47,774 nucleotides of DNA from NCBI GenBank assembly GCA_021806765.1, contig JAJZQR010000005.1, forward strand, positions 1 to 47,774. Reading direction: 5' to 3'. The notes beneath the pieces were generated by a model. That model did no database searches and had not been told where the DNA came from. It was given only the letters and a program-made list of their open reading frames with translations. Positions 7,849 to 15,494 of this stretch are shown here, piece by piece (within the stretch, counting starts at the first letter, position 1; every line of letters starts with the position of its first letter). The position numbers were made by a program, and so were the translations under genes. Source of the DNA: Chloroflexota bacterium. GTDB taxonomy: Bacteria > Chloroflexota > UBA6077.

Positions 7849-8597
7849 ATTGAAGGGCGGACTCTAGTGGTGCATCTTGGAAGCCACGCCCTCAAGCGTG
7901 TTCGCCAGTTGGAGGAGGCAAAGCAGAGCTCCCTGGAGGAGCGCGGTATCGCCGTCTTTCGGGATAGGGCCGCTCTCGTGGCTCCTCATGAGATCGCTCT
8001 GGATAGCCGCGTAGTCCAGGCGGGCAAGGTGATGCTGGCCGCCGGGCGGGCGCCGAACACGGAGGGGATGGGACTGGACAGGGTGGGGATACAGGTCCAG
8101 AAGCAGGGCATCGCCACCAATGAGTACCTCCAGACGACCAACCCAGACGTGTACTCCGGCGGTGATGCCGACGGGGGCTTCTTCCTGACCCCGGTGGCCT
8201 CCTACGAGGGGCGGCTGGCTGCCAGGAACGCCCTGGAGGGCAACACGTGGAGAGGGCCGACTACCGGCTGGTCACCAGCACTGTCTTCACGCGCTCGCCG
8301 GCCTCGTCGGTGGGGCTCACTGAGGCGCAGGCCCGGACGAAAGGGGTAAACGTGGAGGTTAGCCGGCTGTCCTTCGATGCCATCGGACGAGCGGTGGTCG
8401 AGGGCGAGACGGAGGGATTCGTGAAGATCGTGGAGGACGCCGTCAGCGGGGAGATCCTGGTAGCCCATATCCTGGGAGCCCGCTCAGAGGAGCTGATCCA
8501 CGAGTTCGCCATCGCCATGGAGGGCGGGTTCCTCCGGCAGCGGCTGGCTCGCCGGAGAGTGGCGTTGTGCCGGCCAGCCGCCGGGAAGCGGGGTTAG
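7849..8597 (+). pseudogene. Remnant of a MerA/dihydrolipoamide-dehydrogenase-like flavin oxidoreductase
   Basis: The first part (KRVRQLEEAKQSSLEERGIA, then FRDRAALVAPHEI) resembles the region between the redox cysteines and the first VLATGxxP motif. It then jumps at VMLAAGRAPNTEG straight into the second half, with the FAD motif changed to VYSGGDAD. The active-site CxxxxC, the first FAD motif and the whole NAD(P)H domain are missing. A second frame from about 8247 (RADYRLVTSTVFTRSPASSVGL, then LVAHILGARSEELIHEFAIAMEGG) supplies the interface domain, so there is also a frameshift near 8240. The tail is degenerate. It sits directly behind the mer operon and is best read as a decayed second reductase. 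Confidence 0.8.
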
Positions 8598-9130
8598 GCT
8601 TGGGCTATTCGCAGGTTGTTCTGGACATCCGTGACGCCGGAGACCTCGTCCGCTAGATCCTCGGCCCGTCGCTTGGAATCCCGGGAGTCCACCGTCCCGC
8701 TCAGGGTGACGACTCCGTTCTGGACTGCGACCTGTACGTTGGATGCATCCAGCCAAGAGTCTTCGGTGAGCGCTTCCTCCACCTCCGAACGGATCTGCTC
8801 ATCGCTCCGTTTGGCTGGCCCCTTTCCTTGATGGGGGCCCTCCTCTTCCTCTCCGGCCATTCCCATGGGGCGGCCGCACATGGGACACATCCCCATGCCC
8901 CCCATCATGCCCATGCCGCCCATGCGACCCGGCATTCGGTGCATCGGCCCCATCATCCCCATTCGGGCCATCATCCCCATGGGACCCATCCCACCACGCA
9001 TGCCGCCCACGCCCCGCTGCATCCCGCCGTGGTGCATCCCTCCTCGGCCCGTGCCTGTCTGACCCTTCTGCTCGGGGCCGGCCTGCTCCCGGCCAGCACC
9101 CTCGCCACCCGCGTTCTCGTGCTCCTGCAT
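8594..9130 (-). CDS. BON-domain protein with Met/Gly/His-rich N-terminal half
   Basis: The start is at 9130, where GGAGG lies 5 bases upstream; the longer frame from 9163 has no ribosome site. The product is about 178 residues. Residues 30-85 are a low-complexity Met/Gly/Arg stretch (GGMHHGGMQRG, MGMMARMGMMGPMHRMPG) ending in CPMCGRPMGM. The C-terminal 75 residues form a BON domain (RSEVEEALTEDSWLDASNVQ, then VQNGVVTLSGTVDSRDSKRRAEDLA). BON domains bind phospholipid or surfaces. The Met-rich half with CxxC suggests soft-metal (Cu/Ag/Hg) binding. No signal peptide is present. It ends 4 bases inside the reductase remnant. The function inference is tentative. Confidence 0.8.
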   Translation of the reverse strand: MQEHENAGGEGAGREQAGPEQKGQTGTGRGGMHHGGMQRGVGGMRGGMGPMGMMARMGMMGPMHRMPGRMGGMGMMGGMGMCPMCGRPMGMAGEEEEGPHQGKGPAKRSDEQIRSEVEEALTEDSWLDASNVQVAVQNGVVTLSGTVDSRDSKRRAEDLADEVSGVTDVQNNLRIAQA

Positions 9131-9323
9131 CGTGACCTCCGTTGTAGTGGCTGGGATCTTCATGGGAAGGGCGCCATTCGAGGCCGAGACGTCACCCTCG
9201 AAACCCTTCCCACCCGTTTCTCCGTCTCGTGCTCGCAGTCAAGCGCCACAGAAGGGAGTTGGGATTCAGCCCCCTTCTACCCATCGTTGGCCCTTCGGCA
9301 GATTTGGGGCCACGCGGCAAAAG

Positions 9324-9377
9324 CTCACAGCAATCTCACCGCGTCTTCACCAGGAGTTCACATTCTGCCGATACCCT
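9324..9377 (+). promoter_or_regulatory. 11-bp direct-repeat array and -10 box for the secreted Gly/Met-rich protein
   Basis: Four tandem units: CTCACAGCAAT at 9324, CTCACCGCGTC at 9335, TTCACCAGGAG at 9346 and TTCACATTCTG at 9357. The -10 TACCCT follows at 9372-9377, exactly 15 nt after the start of the last unit. These units are of the TCAC subtype, shared only with the paralogue's promoter at 16514-16567. The rest of the 317-base gap from 9131 to 9447 shows no other recognisable element. Confidence 0.75.
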
Positions 9378-9447
9378 TAGGGCCATCGAGACGTGGGAGC
9401 CAGACGGCTCCCAGGACACGCCAAGAAGAGAGGATAGGAAACGAGAG

Positions 9448-9981
9448 ATGAAACGACTCGTGGTAGCTCTGGCAGCGGTGGGCGTGCTGGTGGTCGGTTC
9501 CGTGGGGGCAGCCTTCGCCCAAACCCCGACACCTCCGGCGAACGGATACGGGTGGGGGCACATGGGCTGGGGCTACGGGAACTACGACCCGGCCAGCAAC
9601 CCTACCATCAAGCGGTTGGCAGACAAGATCGGCATCGCCGCCGCCGACCTGGCGCAGCAGTTGAAGGACGGCAAGAGCATCGTGGACGTGGCCGCCGGCA
9701 AGGCATCAGAGCAGGACCTGGTGAACGTCCTGCTGCAGCCTCAGATCGACATGCTCGGCGTTCAGGTGAAGTACGGATACCTGACCCAGGACCAGGCCAA
9801 CAGCCTGCAGCAGTACATGACGAACCGGGCAAAGTACCAACTGGAGCAGAAGGGCTTCTTCGGCGGCTACGGGTACGGGCGCGGGATGATGGGCGGTTTC
9901 GGCGGGATGATGGGCGGCGGCTTTGGCTACGGCGGTATGATGGGTGGTTTCGGCCCCGGCTTCCAGGGCAACGCCAACTAA
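9448..9981 (+). CDS. Secreted helical protein with Gly/Met-rich tail (paralogue of 15923-16447)
   Basis: 177 residues from the ATG at 9448. A Sec signal peptide (KRLVVALAAVGVLVVGSVGAAFA) is cleaved before QTPTPP. A helical domain follows: DPASNPTIKRLADKIGIAAADLAQQLKDGKSIVDVAAGKASEQ, split here at NPTIKRLADKIG, AADLAQQLKDGKS and DLVNVLLQPQIDML. Then comes KYGYLTQDQANSLQQYM, a short EF-like or DUF2680-like repeat pattern. The C-terminal 40 residues are Gly/Met/Phe/Tyr repeats (GGYGYGRGMMGGFGGMMGGG). The paralogue at 15923-16447 has the same order of parts, and both share a distinctive promoter. A surface or cell-wall protein able to bind soft metals through Met is plausible; no known function is recognised. 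Confidence 0.85.
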   Translation: MKRLVVALAAVGVLVVGSVGAAFAQTPTPPANGYGWGHMGWGYGNYDPASNPTIKRLADKIGIAAADLAQQLKDGKSIVDVAAGKASEQDLVNVLLQPQIDMLGVQVKYGYLTQDQANSLQQYMTNRAKYQLEQKGFFGGYGYGRGMMGGFGGMMGGGFGYGGMMGGFGPGFQGNAN

Positions 9982-10318
9982 CCCTTAACTCCTTCCCGTC
10001 AGCAGCGGCGAGGTGGGCTCTCTGTCCACCCCGCCGTTTGGTCTTTCTCCTTCGTTCGAACAGCTCTTTCCATATTCACCGCCCTGGCCGTGGCCGCGAT
10101 GAGTGTGCACTCCTGGCTGGAAGCGATTACCCCACTGCGTCGGGCCATCGACGTGGCCACTATCGTCCTGGTGGCTGGCCTCGGTGTCTGGACCGCAGAG
10201 CAGTCGGGTTCATCGTCGTGGAGGCGGTGACAGAATGATGATCACCGGCGAGCACCGTTGAACGGCGGGGAATCCCGGAAGAAGGTTTAGGCGTAGAGCC
10301 ATGCCACAGTGAACTGGA
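9982..10318 (+). other. Non-coding gap with a possible membrane-protein remnant
   Basis: From about 10060 a frame without its own start reads TALSIFTALAVAAMSVHSW, then LEAITPLRRAIDVATIVLVAGLGVWTA and a stop near 10210. Two hydrophobic helices are suggested, as in the tail of a small membrane transporter or thiol-redox membrane protein. There is no start codon with a ribosome site, so this is at most a gene remnant. No terminator is clear. Confidence 0.3.
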
Positions 10319-11134
10319 CTACCTGAGGGCTGCTCGAACGACCAACCGGCTGAGATACTGCCTCGATTTTCGGTCAAACACCCCGCCGCAGGTGATCAGC
10401 GTGATCTCGTTAGCATCCGATTGGGCGAAGACCTCAGCCACAGGAGCTGCCTCGGCGTCGTACCATCGCTGCCACAGCACCACAAACTCGTACACCCTTT
10501 CGTCGACGGCGACGACCTGCACGACATCCCCTGCCTTCAGGTCGTCGAGCCTCCAGAAGACCGCCGTCTTGCCGCCCCAGTCCACGTGACCGGCAATGAC
10601 GGCGTTCCCGGGCTCGCCGGGCCTCGGCCCGAGGCTATACCACGCCACCTCGTTGGGATCCTTCGGGATATCCATGGCGCCGTCTGCTGTGAGGCCGACG
10701 TACTCGAATCCGGCCTCGACGCCGATGGATGGGATCCTGATACGCCTCGGCAGCTCCACCGCTACTCGCGGAGCTTTCGCGGCCAGCCTCCCTCGCCCCA
10801 GACTCGACCTGTCTGGAACCGGGACGATGGGCCCAACGGTGGACGTGGGCGCGGCGAGCGATCGAGCAATAGCATCATTCGCTTTCAACCCCGAGTGGCC
10901 CTCCAAGGCTCCCGCCGCAGCCGTTGCACCGGGCTCAGGCGCAGCCCTGGGAGTAGCAGGTACAGCGGTGGCGGTAGCGGTCGAAGTGGGCTTGGCCGAC
11001 AGGGACGCCTGCGACCTCACCCCAGGGGTAAGCACCCATCGCGCCAGGAGCTCGCTTGCAAGAGGAGGCGGATTGGCCGCGACGGCTAGGAGCGCCAGAA
11101 CTATCGCTAGCACCAGGAATCCCATCTGTCGCAC
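10319..11134 (-). CDS. Class F-type sortase
   Basis: The start is taken as GTG at 11134, 7 bases after GGGGAG, giving 271 residues; a longer frame starts at 11158. An N-terminal membrane anchor (MGFLVLAIVLALLAVAA) is followed by a Thr/Ala/Pro-rich linker. The sortase domain begins at LPRRIRIPSIGVEAGFEYVG. Catalytic residues are visible: His183 in VIAGHVDWGG, Cys249 in TLITCGGVFD and an Arg in SRQYLSRLVV. The WYSLGPRPGEPGNAVIAGH signature is typical of the class F sortases of Actinobacteria and Chloroflexi. Sortases transpeptidate surface proteins to the cell wall. I see no LPxTG-type substrate in this window. It is transcribed away from the HK remnant and lipoprotein region. Confidence 0.88.
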   Translation of the reverse strand: MRQMGFLVLAIVLALLAVAANPPPLASELLARWVLTPGVRSQASLSAKPTSTATATAVPATPRAAPEPGATAAAGALEGHSGLKANDAIARSLAAPTSTVGPIVPVPDRSSLGRGRLAAKAPRVAVELPRRIRIPSIGVEAGFEYVGLTADGAMDIPKDPNEVAWYSLGPRPGEPGNAVIAGHVDWGGKTAVFWRLDDLKAGDVVQVVAVDERVYEFVVLWQRWYDAEAAPVAEVFAQSDANEITLITCGGVFDRKSRQYLSRLVVRAALR

Positions 11135-11403
11135 CTGGATTCTCCCCTTGCCCACCACGCAGCGGCGGGCTGGCTCTTGCAGACCGCCTTCGCAAAGCGG
11201 TCACACGGGAGGAGCTGGTCTACCGCCTCCCTCTGCCCCATTCTACGCTGCTGCAGCAGCGCCACCATCCACTTTCTCATCTGCGCTTCAGCCCGGCCTA
11301 AGGCTGGACTCAGGAATCCCCGCGAAGGAAGTAGCAACCTTCGCGGCCCACGGCGCTCGGCAAGCCCTTCTTTCGCGGCGTGGTCTCGGGCTACCCGATC
11401 CTG

Positions 11404-11515
11404 GTGCAGGGCTGCCGTTGGCACAGTGAAGTGGAAGACAGCTCCCCTGCCCAGTTCGCCTTCAGCAGTCCTCACAAGAAACTCTAAGCTGGCTTCCAGA
11501 CCCGGTTCAGGCTGC
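11404..11515 (-). pseudogene. Fragment of a histidine-kinase C-terminus
   Basis: On the minus strand EFLVRTAEGELGRGAVFHF followed by TVPTA matches the end of the HATPase domain (normally LVEAHGGxIxVxSxxGxGSTFxFTLP). The preceding bases still resemble a GTGLGLA glycine box but are frameshifted. No other kinase sequence remains, so this is a short relic. Base composition downstream to 11135 gives no further recognisable gene. Confidence 0.45.
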
Positions 11516-11537
11516 CTTAAGCTTCGTCCTCTATTCT
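11484..11537 (+). promoter_or_regulatory. 11-bp direct-repeat array and -10 box for the lipoprotein/HMA transporter operon
   Basis: Units CTAAGCTGGCT at 11484, TCCAGACCCGG at 11495, TTCAGGCTGCC at 11506 and TTAAGCTTCGT at 11517. The -10 TATTCT (11532-11537) starts 15 nt after the last unit. The transcript leader would be about 145 nt before the GTG at 11687. The array lies inside the 552-base gap that also holds the kinase relic. Confidence 0.75.
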
Positions 11538-11686
11538 GTCAGATGTCGGGCAGCCACATGTCAGTTCCCGTCGAGGGCTGATCGTCGGTGGCTGATGGCT
11601 GCCCGTTTCCCGCAGAACGCTGGCCAGGGCCCGGTCCCGCACACCCAAACGGTTGTTCCCCGGCCGGGGTAAAAGGAGAAATCCAC

Positions 11687-12442
11687 GTGCGATCTTCTCA
11701 CTATGAAAAGCGACAGGCTTTGGTCCCGGCCCTGGCGCTGGTGGCAGCCCTGGCCCTGGTCGGATGCAGCTCGCTGGGAGCCGGAGAGACGCCTTCACCC
11801 TCCTCGAACGCACTGTCAACGGCATTCAAGGCGCCGACCTCCGCTGCTCTCGCGGCGACTTCGGTGGCACCATTGCCCAGCGCGACCGCCACTGCTGCCA
11901 AACCATCCGAGCCGGCGGCGGTGGCTCTGGAAACCAAGCCGTTCCCTCCAACTGCCGTTGCTCCGCAAGCCAGTGCGCAGTCGCCAACGGCCGCAGCCAC
12001 CAGGCCGCCCGCTCAGGCGGACGCCGCCACGCCGCAGACTCCGCCCAAGGGCACCGAGAGCGGTGCCGCCCTTGCCATCTCCGGCGGCCCGGTTCGCCGC
12101 AACGAGGGTGGTAGCGTGTCCATCGACGTCACCTGGCAGAACCCCGGACAGGCAGCCAGCCCTCTTACCTTCTCGGTAACCATGGACACCCATTCTGTGA
12201 ACCTGGACGGAGTCGACCTGGGCAAGCAGGCGGTGCTCAGGAACGACCGCGGCCAGGAGGTGAAGCCGCAGCAGTGGGAGGCACCCTCCGGGGGCCATCA
12301 TCGTTCGGGGTCCCTTTCGTTCTCAGCGGTGGACGGTTCAGGTGGCCTCATAGTGGAGCCTGGGGTGAAGGCCATCGAACTCGTGATCCGGGACGTGGCC
12401 GGAGTGAAGGAGAGAGTGCTGCGATGGGAACTGCCGGGATGA
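11687..12442 (+). CDS. Lipoprotein with Ala/Thr/Pro-rich linker and C-terminal domain of unknown function
   Basis: GTG at 11687 is preferred because AAAGGAGA lies just upstream and the product then begins with a lipoprotein signal (LVPALALVAALALVGCSS; lipobox Cys near residue 27). About 251 residues. A long low-complexity linker (residues 35-140) leads to a beta-rich domain: ISGGPVRRNEGGSVSIDVTW, then SPLTFSVTMDTHSVNLDGVD, then a His-containing loop (APSGGHHRSGSLSF). The THSVNLD and GGHHRSG segments suggest possible metal ligands. The stop codon overlaps the HMA/MerT-like gene, so the two are translationally linked. The inferred role is an extracytoplasmic partner or metal chaperone of that transporter. 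The fold is not one I can name. Confidence 0.82.
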   Translation: MRSSHYEKRQALVPALALVAALALVGCSSLGAGETPSPSSNALSTAFKAPTSAALAATSVAPLPSATATAAKPSEPAAVALETKPFPPTAVAPQASAQSPTAAATRPPAQADAATPQTPPKGTESGAALAISGGPVRRNEGGSVSIDVTWQNPGQAASPLTFSVTMDTHSVNLDGVDLGKQAVLRNDRGQEVKPQQWEAPSGGHHRSGSLSFSAVDGSGGLIVEPGVKAIELVIRDVAGVKERVLRWELPG

Positions 12443-13221
12443 CAAGCAAAGCATCGGAGACAGGCCGAGAGGAGAAGCCTTTCACGCCTGGGGGGTTGGT
12501 TGAGTTGGCGATGCCGGTTCGGGGCATGACCTGTTCCAACTGCTCCCACCACGTGCGCGGAGCCTTGGAGAGCGTGCCCGGCGTCATGGCTGCCCGGGTG
12601 GAGCTGGCCGCAGGTCTGGCGAAGGTCACCTTCGACCCGGCTCGGGCCACGGTTGCGATGCTTCAAGATACCGTCGAGGCGGCCGGGTACGTTCCGGGGG
12701 AACCTATCGGCATCACAGACACTCCTCTCGCGGAGGACGGGGCCCAAGACAGATCAACTGTGGTCGCGAAGGGTGGATTGACGCGGCCCGTCATCTTCGG
12801 GTTCCTGGCCTCGTCGCTGCTCGTGGCCTTCTACGCCGGCCTCGTTACGGCGGCTCAGGGCTTCGAACACGCCGCCGAACTACTCCTAGAGGATTGGTAC
12901 TTCGTGCTGCCTATCGTCGTGGGCTTCGGCGTTCAAGTGGGCCTCTTCGTTCACCTCCGGAGGAGTTCCCACCAACAGAGCACCCGATCTGCCAAGACTC
13001 TCACTGGTGTCGGCACAGGTACCTCCAGCGTCTCCATGGTGGCTTGCTGCGCTCACCACCTAACCGACATCCTTCCGCTGATCGGCATCTCTGGAGCGGC
13101 GCTCTTCTTGAACGATTACCGCCAGCCCCTGATGTTGCTGGGGATCGCGACCAACCTGGTGGGGATCATTCTGATGGTGCGGATGATCCGCCGGCTGCAC
13201 CGGATGCGGTGCGCAGCGTGA
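12424..13221 (+). CDS. HMA domain fused to MerT-like membrane domain with CCAHH motif; metal transporter candidate
   Basis: 265 residues if started at 12424; the ATG at 12439, in ATGA overlap with the lipoprotein stop, is an alternative. Residues 28-95 are an HMA domain with GMTCSNC (Cys37, Cys40). Four membrane helices follow (VIFGFLASSLLVAFYAGLVT; YFVLPIVVGFGVQVGLFVHL; the CCAHH helix; LMLLGIATNLVGIILMVRMI). The helix SMVACCAHHLTDILPLIGIS carries Cys208-Cys209-x-His211-His212. Its pattern CC...LP..G.SGA....YR parallels the MerT first helix. The product looks like a single-chain chaperone-plus-channel for a soft metal (Cu or Hg). It is co-transcribed with the lipoprotein from the 11484 promoter. 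Metal specificity cannot be read from sequence. Confidence 0.8.
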   Translation: MGTAGMTSKASETGREEKPFTPGGLVELAMPVRGMTCSNCSHHVRGALESVPGVMAARVELAAGLAKVTFDPARATVAMLQDTVEAAGYVPGEPIGITDTPLAEDGAQDRSTVVAKGGLTRPVIFGFLASSLLVAFYAGLVTAAQGFEHAAELLLEDWYFVLPIVVGFGVQVGLFVHLRRSSHQQSTRSAKTLTGVGTGTSSVSMVACCAHHLTDILPLIGISGAALFLNDYRQPLMLLGIATNLVGIILMVRMIRRLHRMRCAA

Positions 13222-13245
13222 CGATGAGATCGCTGCTTGATGCGG

Positions 13246-13272
13246 GCCGAGCTTTGGACTCCAAAGCTCGGC
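13246..13272. terminator. Perfect 12-bp hairpin between convergent genes
   Basis: GCCGAGCTTTGG (13246-13257) and CCAAAGCTCGGC (13261-13272) are perfect inverted repeats with a 3-nt loop. The hairpin lies 25 bases after the HMA transporter stop and about 190 bases beyond the end of the convergent nuclease-like gene. It has no U tract but is otherwise a strong terminator hairpin. Confidence 0.65.
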
Positions 13273-13460
13273 AACACCCGAACCTCCGGCAGTAGGGGCG
13301 CGCCTGGACGCTTCGCTCGGCCGCGTCCAATCCTCAGAGCTCCCCAGTCGGCACCTGGGCCGGCAGTTGATCGGAACCGGGTGCCGCCCTTTCATCGTCA
13401 AGCAGGCCTTCCCGACCCTGAGGAGTCAAGGTGTTGTGGCGGACATACGAGATGGCATGC

Positions 13461-14717
13461 TCAGGCCCTTCTGGCCAACTTCAACATCACTCGGTAGTCA
13501 TCACCCAGCTTGCAGATAGACGCGCAGTGCTCGCAGAGATCTGAGAAGACGAAGTAGCGGAATTGGAGATCGCCCAGCCTCTTGAAGGACGGTCGCAAGA
13601 GCTGGGTCTGGACCTCCTTCTCTCGTTTGTCGGGTGCCACCAGAAAAAGGTGCGGACGCTCGTCCGCGAAGGACTCCGCGAGGTCCGCCAGCCGCAGCAT
13701 GCCGGAGTAGATGGAAGTGCTCTTCTCGATCTCAAAGCCACAGACTACCCGGGGAGCATCGGACTCGAGCCAAAGAACATCGATCAGACCAACCGTGTCG
13801 CCGACGCTACTGGGGAGACCAAGCTCCGGGAGCGCCTGAAGAGTCAAAGACGAAAGGCTCTGTCCCTCGTAACTCCTGGACCGATCATTGGCAGCGACGG
13901 ACACCCGATAACCGAGGGACTTGCCGATCTTGGCCAGGAGATACTGGATCTTCAGGTGCTCGCTTTCCTCCGCGTGATCCGCTGCCACCTCCTCATGCCG
14001 CTTCCTCGCCATCCTCTCGATCTGCTCCCGATCCCCGGACAGGGAGCTTGTGCAGCCCGGGGCCACGATCTTCCCCGCGCCCACGTCGAACAGGAGGCCG
14101 GAGATGGCTCCCAGGTCTCGGGACAGGAGGACAAGCAGTTCAGCATTGGCTGCCCGGATGACCTCGCGCATGGCCAGGTAGTCCGGCCAGGAGCCCAGCT
14201 TCTTCGCGTCTCCGAAGAGGGCATTGAACCCTCTGACTATCGCAGTGTTGAAGGGTGGAAACAGCTCGGGGTGCAGGAAATATAGGAAGTTCGAAGCGGC
14301 AGGTCCCAGTCCCTTGATGCGGCGGGCGTCCAGGTCCAGGATCTCCCTGACCAGGCGATCCTCCCGCTGCTCGGACAGGCACCTCTCGAGGAAATGAGCA
14401 AAGGCCCGCTTGTTGCCCTCGTTCTCGTAGATATCGGGGATCCGCATCTTGGGCTTCCAGTAGAAGGGGTGGGCAGCCCCCTCGAAGACCTGCTTCTGCT
14501 CGGTGATACTGGTGAGTACGGTCTCCAGGGGAGAGCCCTTGAAGTCGTTCCCGAAGGTGCTGTCGTAGACGGCCTTGACCACCTGCTGGACTCCCCGGCG
14601 GATGGACCGAAAGGCTTTCAGGCGGGCCTGGCTCTCGATGAACCAGGTGTTGTACACCGACTCGGGATCGCTCTTGTAGCGGAGGACGACGTCCTTGAGT
14701 TCACCAACGGATTTCAC
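13461..14717 (-). CDS. Stand-alone HhH plus nuclease-like protein, possible defence endonuclease
   Basis: 418 residues from GTG at 14717; a further 15 in-frame residues upstream look non-coding. The N-terminal half is helical and has a helix-hairpin-helix-like segment (ARRIKGLGPAASNFLYFL, then PELFPPFNTAIVRGFNALFG) resembling DNA glycosylase DNA-contact regions. The C-terminal half has a restriction-enzyme-like core: GLIDVLWLE, then CGFEIEKSTSIYSGMLRLADL, then HLFLVAPDKREKEVQTQL. The E-[IV]-E-[KH]-S-T pattern recurs in PD-(D/E)XK-type endonucleases, though a canonical E-x-K is not exact. No methyltransferase is adjacent. It could be a type II-like or type IV-like nuclease. The nuclease call is inference; the gene itself is well supported. 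Confidence 0.7.
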   Translation of the reverse strand: MKSVGELKDVVLRYKSDPESVYNTWFIESQARLKAFRSIRRGVQQVVKAVYDSTFGNDFKGSPLETVLTSITEQKQVFEGAAHPFYWKPKMRIPDIYENEGNKRAFAHFLERCLSEQREDRLVREILDLDARRIKGLGPAASNFLYFLHPELFPPFNTAIVRGFNALFGDAKKLGSWPDYLAMREVIRAANAELLVLLSRDLGAISGLLFDVGAGKIVAPGCTSSLSGDREQIERMARKRHEEVAADHAEESEHLKIQYLLAKIGKSLGYRVSVAANDRSRSYEGQSLSSLTLQALPELGLPSSVGDTVGLIDVLWLESDAPRVVCGFEIEKSTSIYSGMLRLADLAESFADERPHLFLVAPDKREKEVQTQLLRPSFKRLGDLQFRYFVFSDLCEHCASICKLGDDYRVMLKLARRA

Positions 14718-15063
14718 TCCCCACCCCCACCAGATCTGCTGCGATCCTGTGCAGTCTAGCACGGCGCGGGAGCCTTAGCTATAAGAGGCAGATGGCTGGG
14801 ACTCCAGCCACTGTGAGTGGCACAGCCAGTGACTCGATCGATCTCGCGACCTTGATCGCCCGCACGCGCGTCAACTGCCCTGCATCCCTCAGCCGATTGC
14901 GTGGCCGCGAGCTGCCCGAGATCGGCGCAGACCCGTCGAGCTTCGGGTCCATGCCGGCCTCGAGGTGAGGTGCCGGACGGCAAGCTGCCTCAACGGACTG
15001 CTCCGAGTGCGCGGGCGGAGGCAGGTTGTTGCCTCCGAATTCGCCTGGCCAAAGTGGTAGCGT
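14718..15063. other. Gap without recognised gene
   Basis: 346 bases between the nuclease-like gene start and the methyltransferase remnant. It contains a small perfect hairpin (GCCACT-GTG-AGTGGC near 14808) and the terminator-like hairpin at 15016-15037. A TATAGC on the minus strand near 14780 could be a -10 for the nuclease-like gene. No coding sequence is supported. Confidence 0.4.
15016..15037 (-). terminator. Hairpin downstream of the methyltransferase remnant
   Basis: CGGAGGCA (15016-15023) and TGCCTCCG (15030-15037) pair perfectly around a 6-nt loop, 27 bases beyond the methyltransferase stop on the minus strand. Confidence 0.5.
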
Positions 15064-15360
15064 TCATTGTGAACGAACCTCCATCCCTGGAGCGCGGGCA
15101 TCAATGCTCTTTACGATATCCATCGGGCCCAGGTTCCTCACCTGAAGCTCGTCCAGTCCGGCCCGACGGACGTTCTCAACCGTCTCGCGGTTGATGTTGG
15201 CGCCCATCATCCGCACAACCATCGGGTTCATCAGGCGCATTACTGGACGCAGGATCGCCCTAGTCGACAGCACGTGCTCCAGCAGCAGGAGTTGGCCGCC
15301 CGGCACCAGCACCCGACGAAGCTCCCTCAGGCCAGCACTGGGTAGGATGGACTCAGCATC
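15064..15360 (-). pseudogene. C-terminal fragment of a class I SAM methyltransferase
   Basis: The recognisable part begins at GLRELRRVLVPGGQLLLLEH (end of the Rossmann core) and continues VMRLMNPMVVRMMGANINRE, then TVENVRRAGLDELQVRNLG and DIVKSIDAR. This is the C-terminal third of UbiE-like phospholipid or quinone methyltransferases. The SAM-binding glycine motif and the first half of the domain are absent; upstream residues in this frame are low-quality and overlap the next gene. It is therefore a 5'-truncated relic. A complete methyltransferase of another subfamily is at 33054-33884. Confidence 0.75.
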
Positions 15361-15494
15361 ATGAAGAGCGATGGCAAACAAGTTTGTGCCCGAACCAAGG
15401 GCTTTAAACCACTGCTGGTAGTGTGCGGACAGGGAAGTCTCAATCGTGGTTACCCAGGGCGCAGGGTCCGATGGAGGGCCTTGGCGACCGGATC

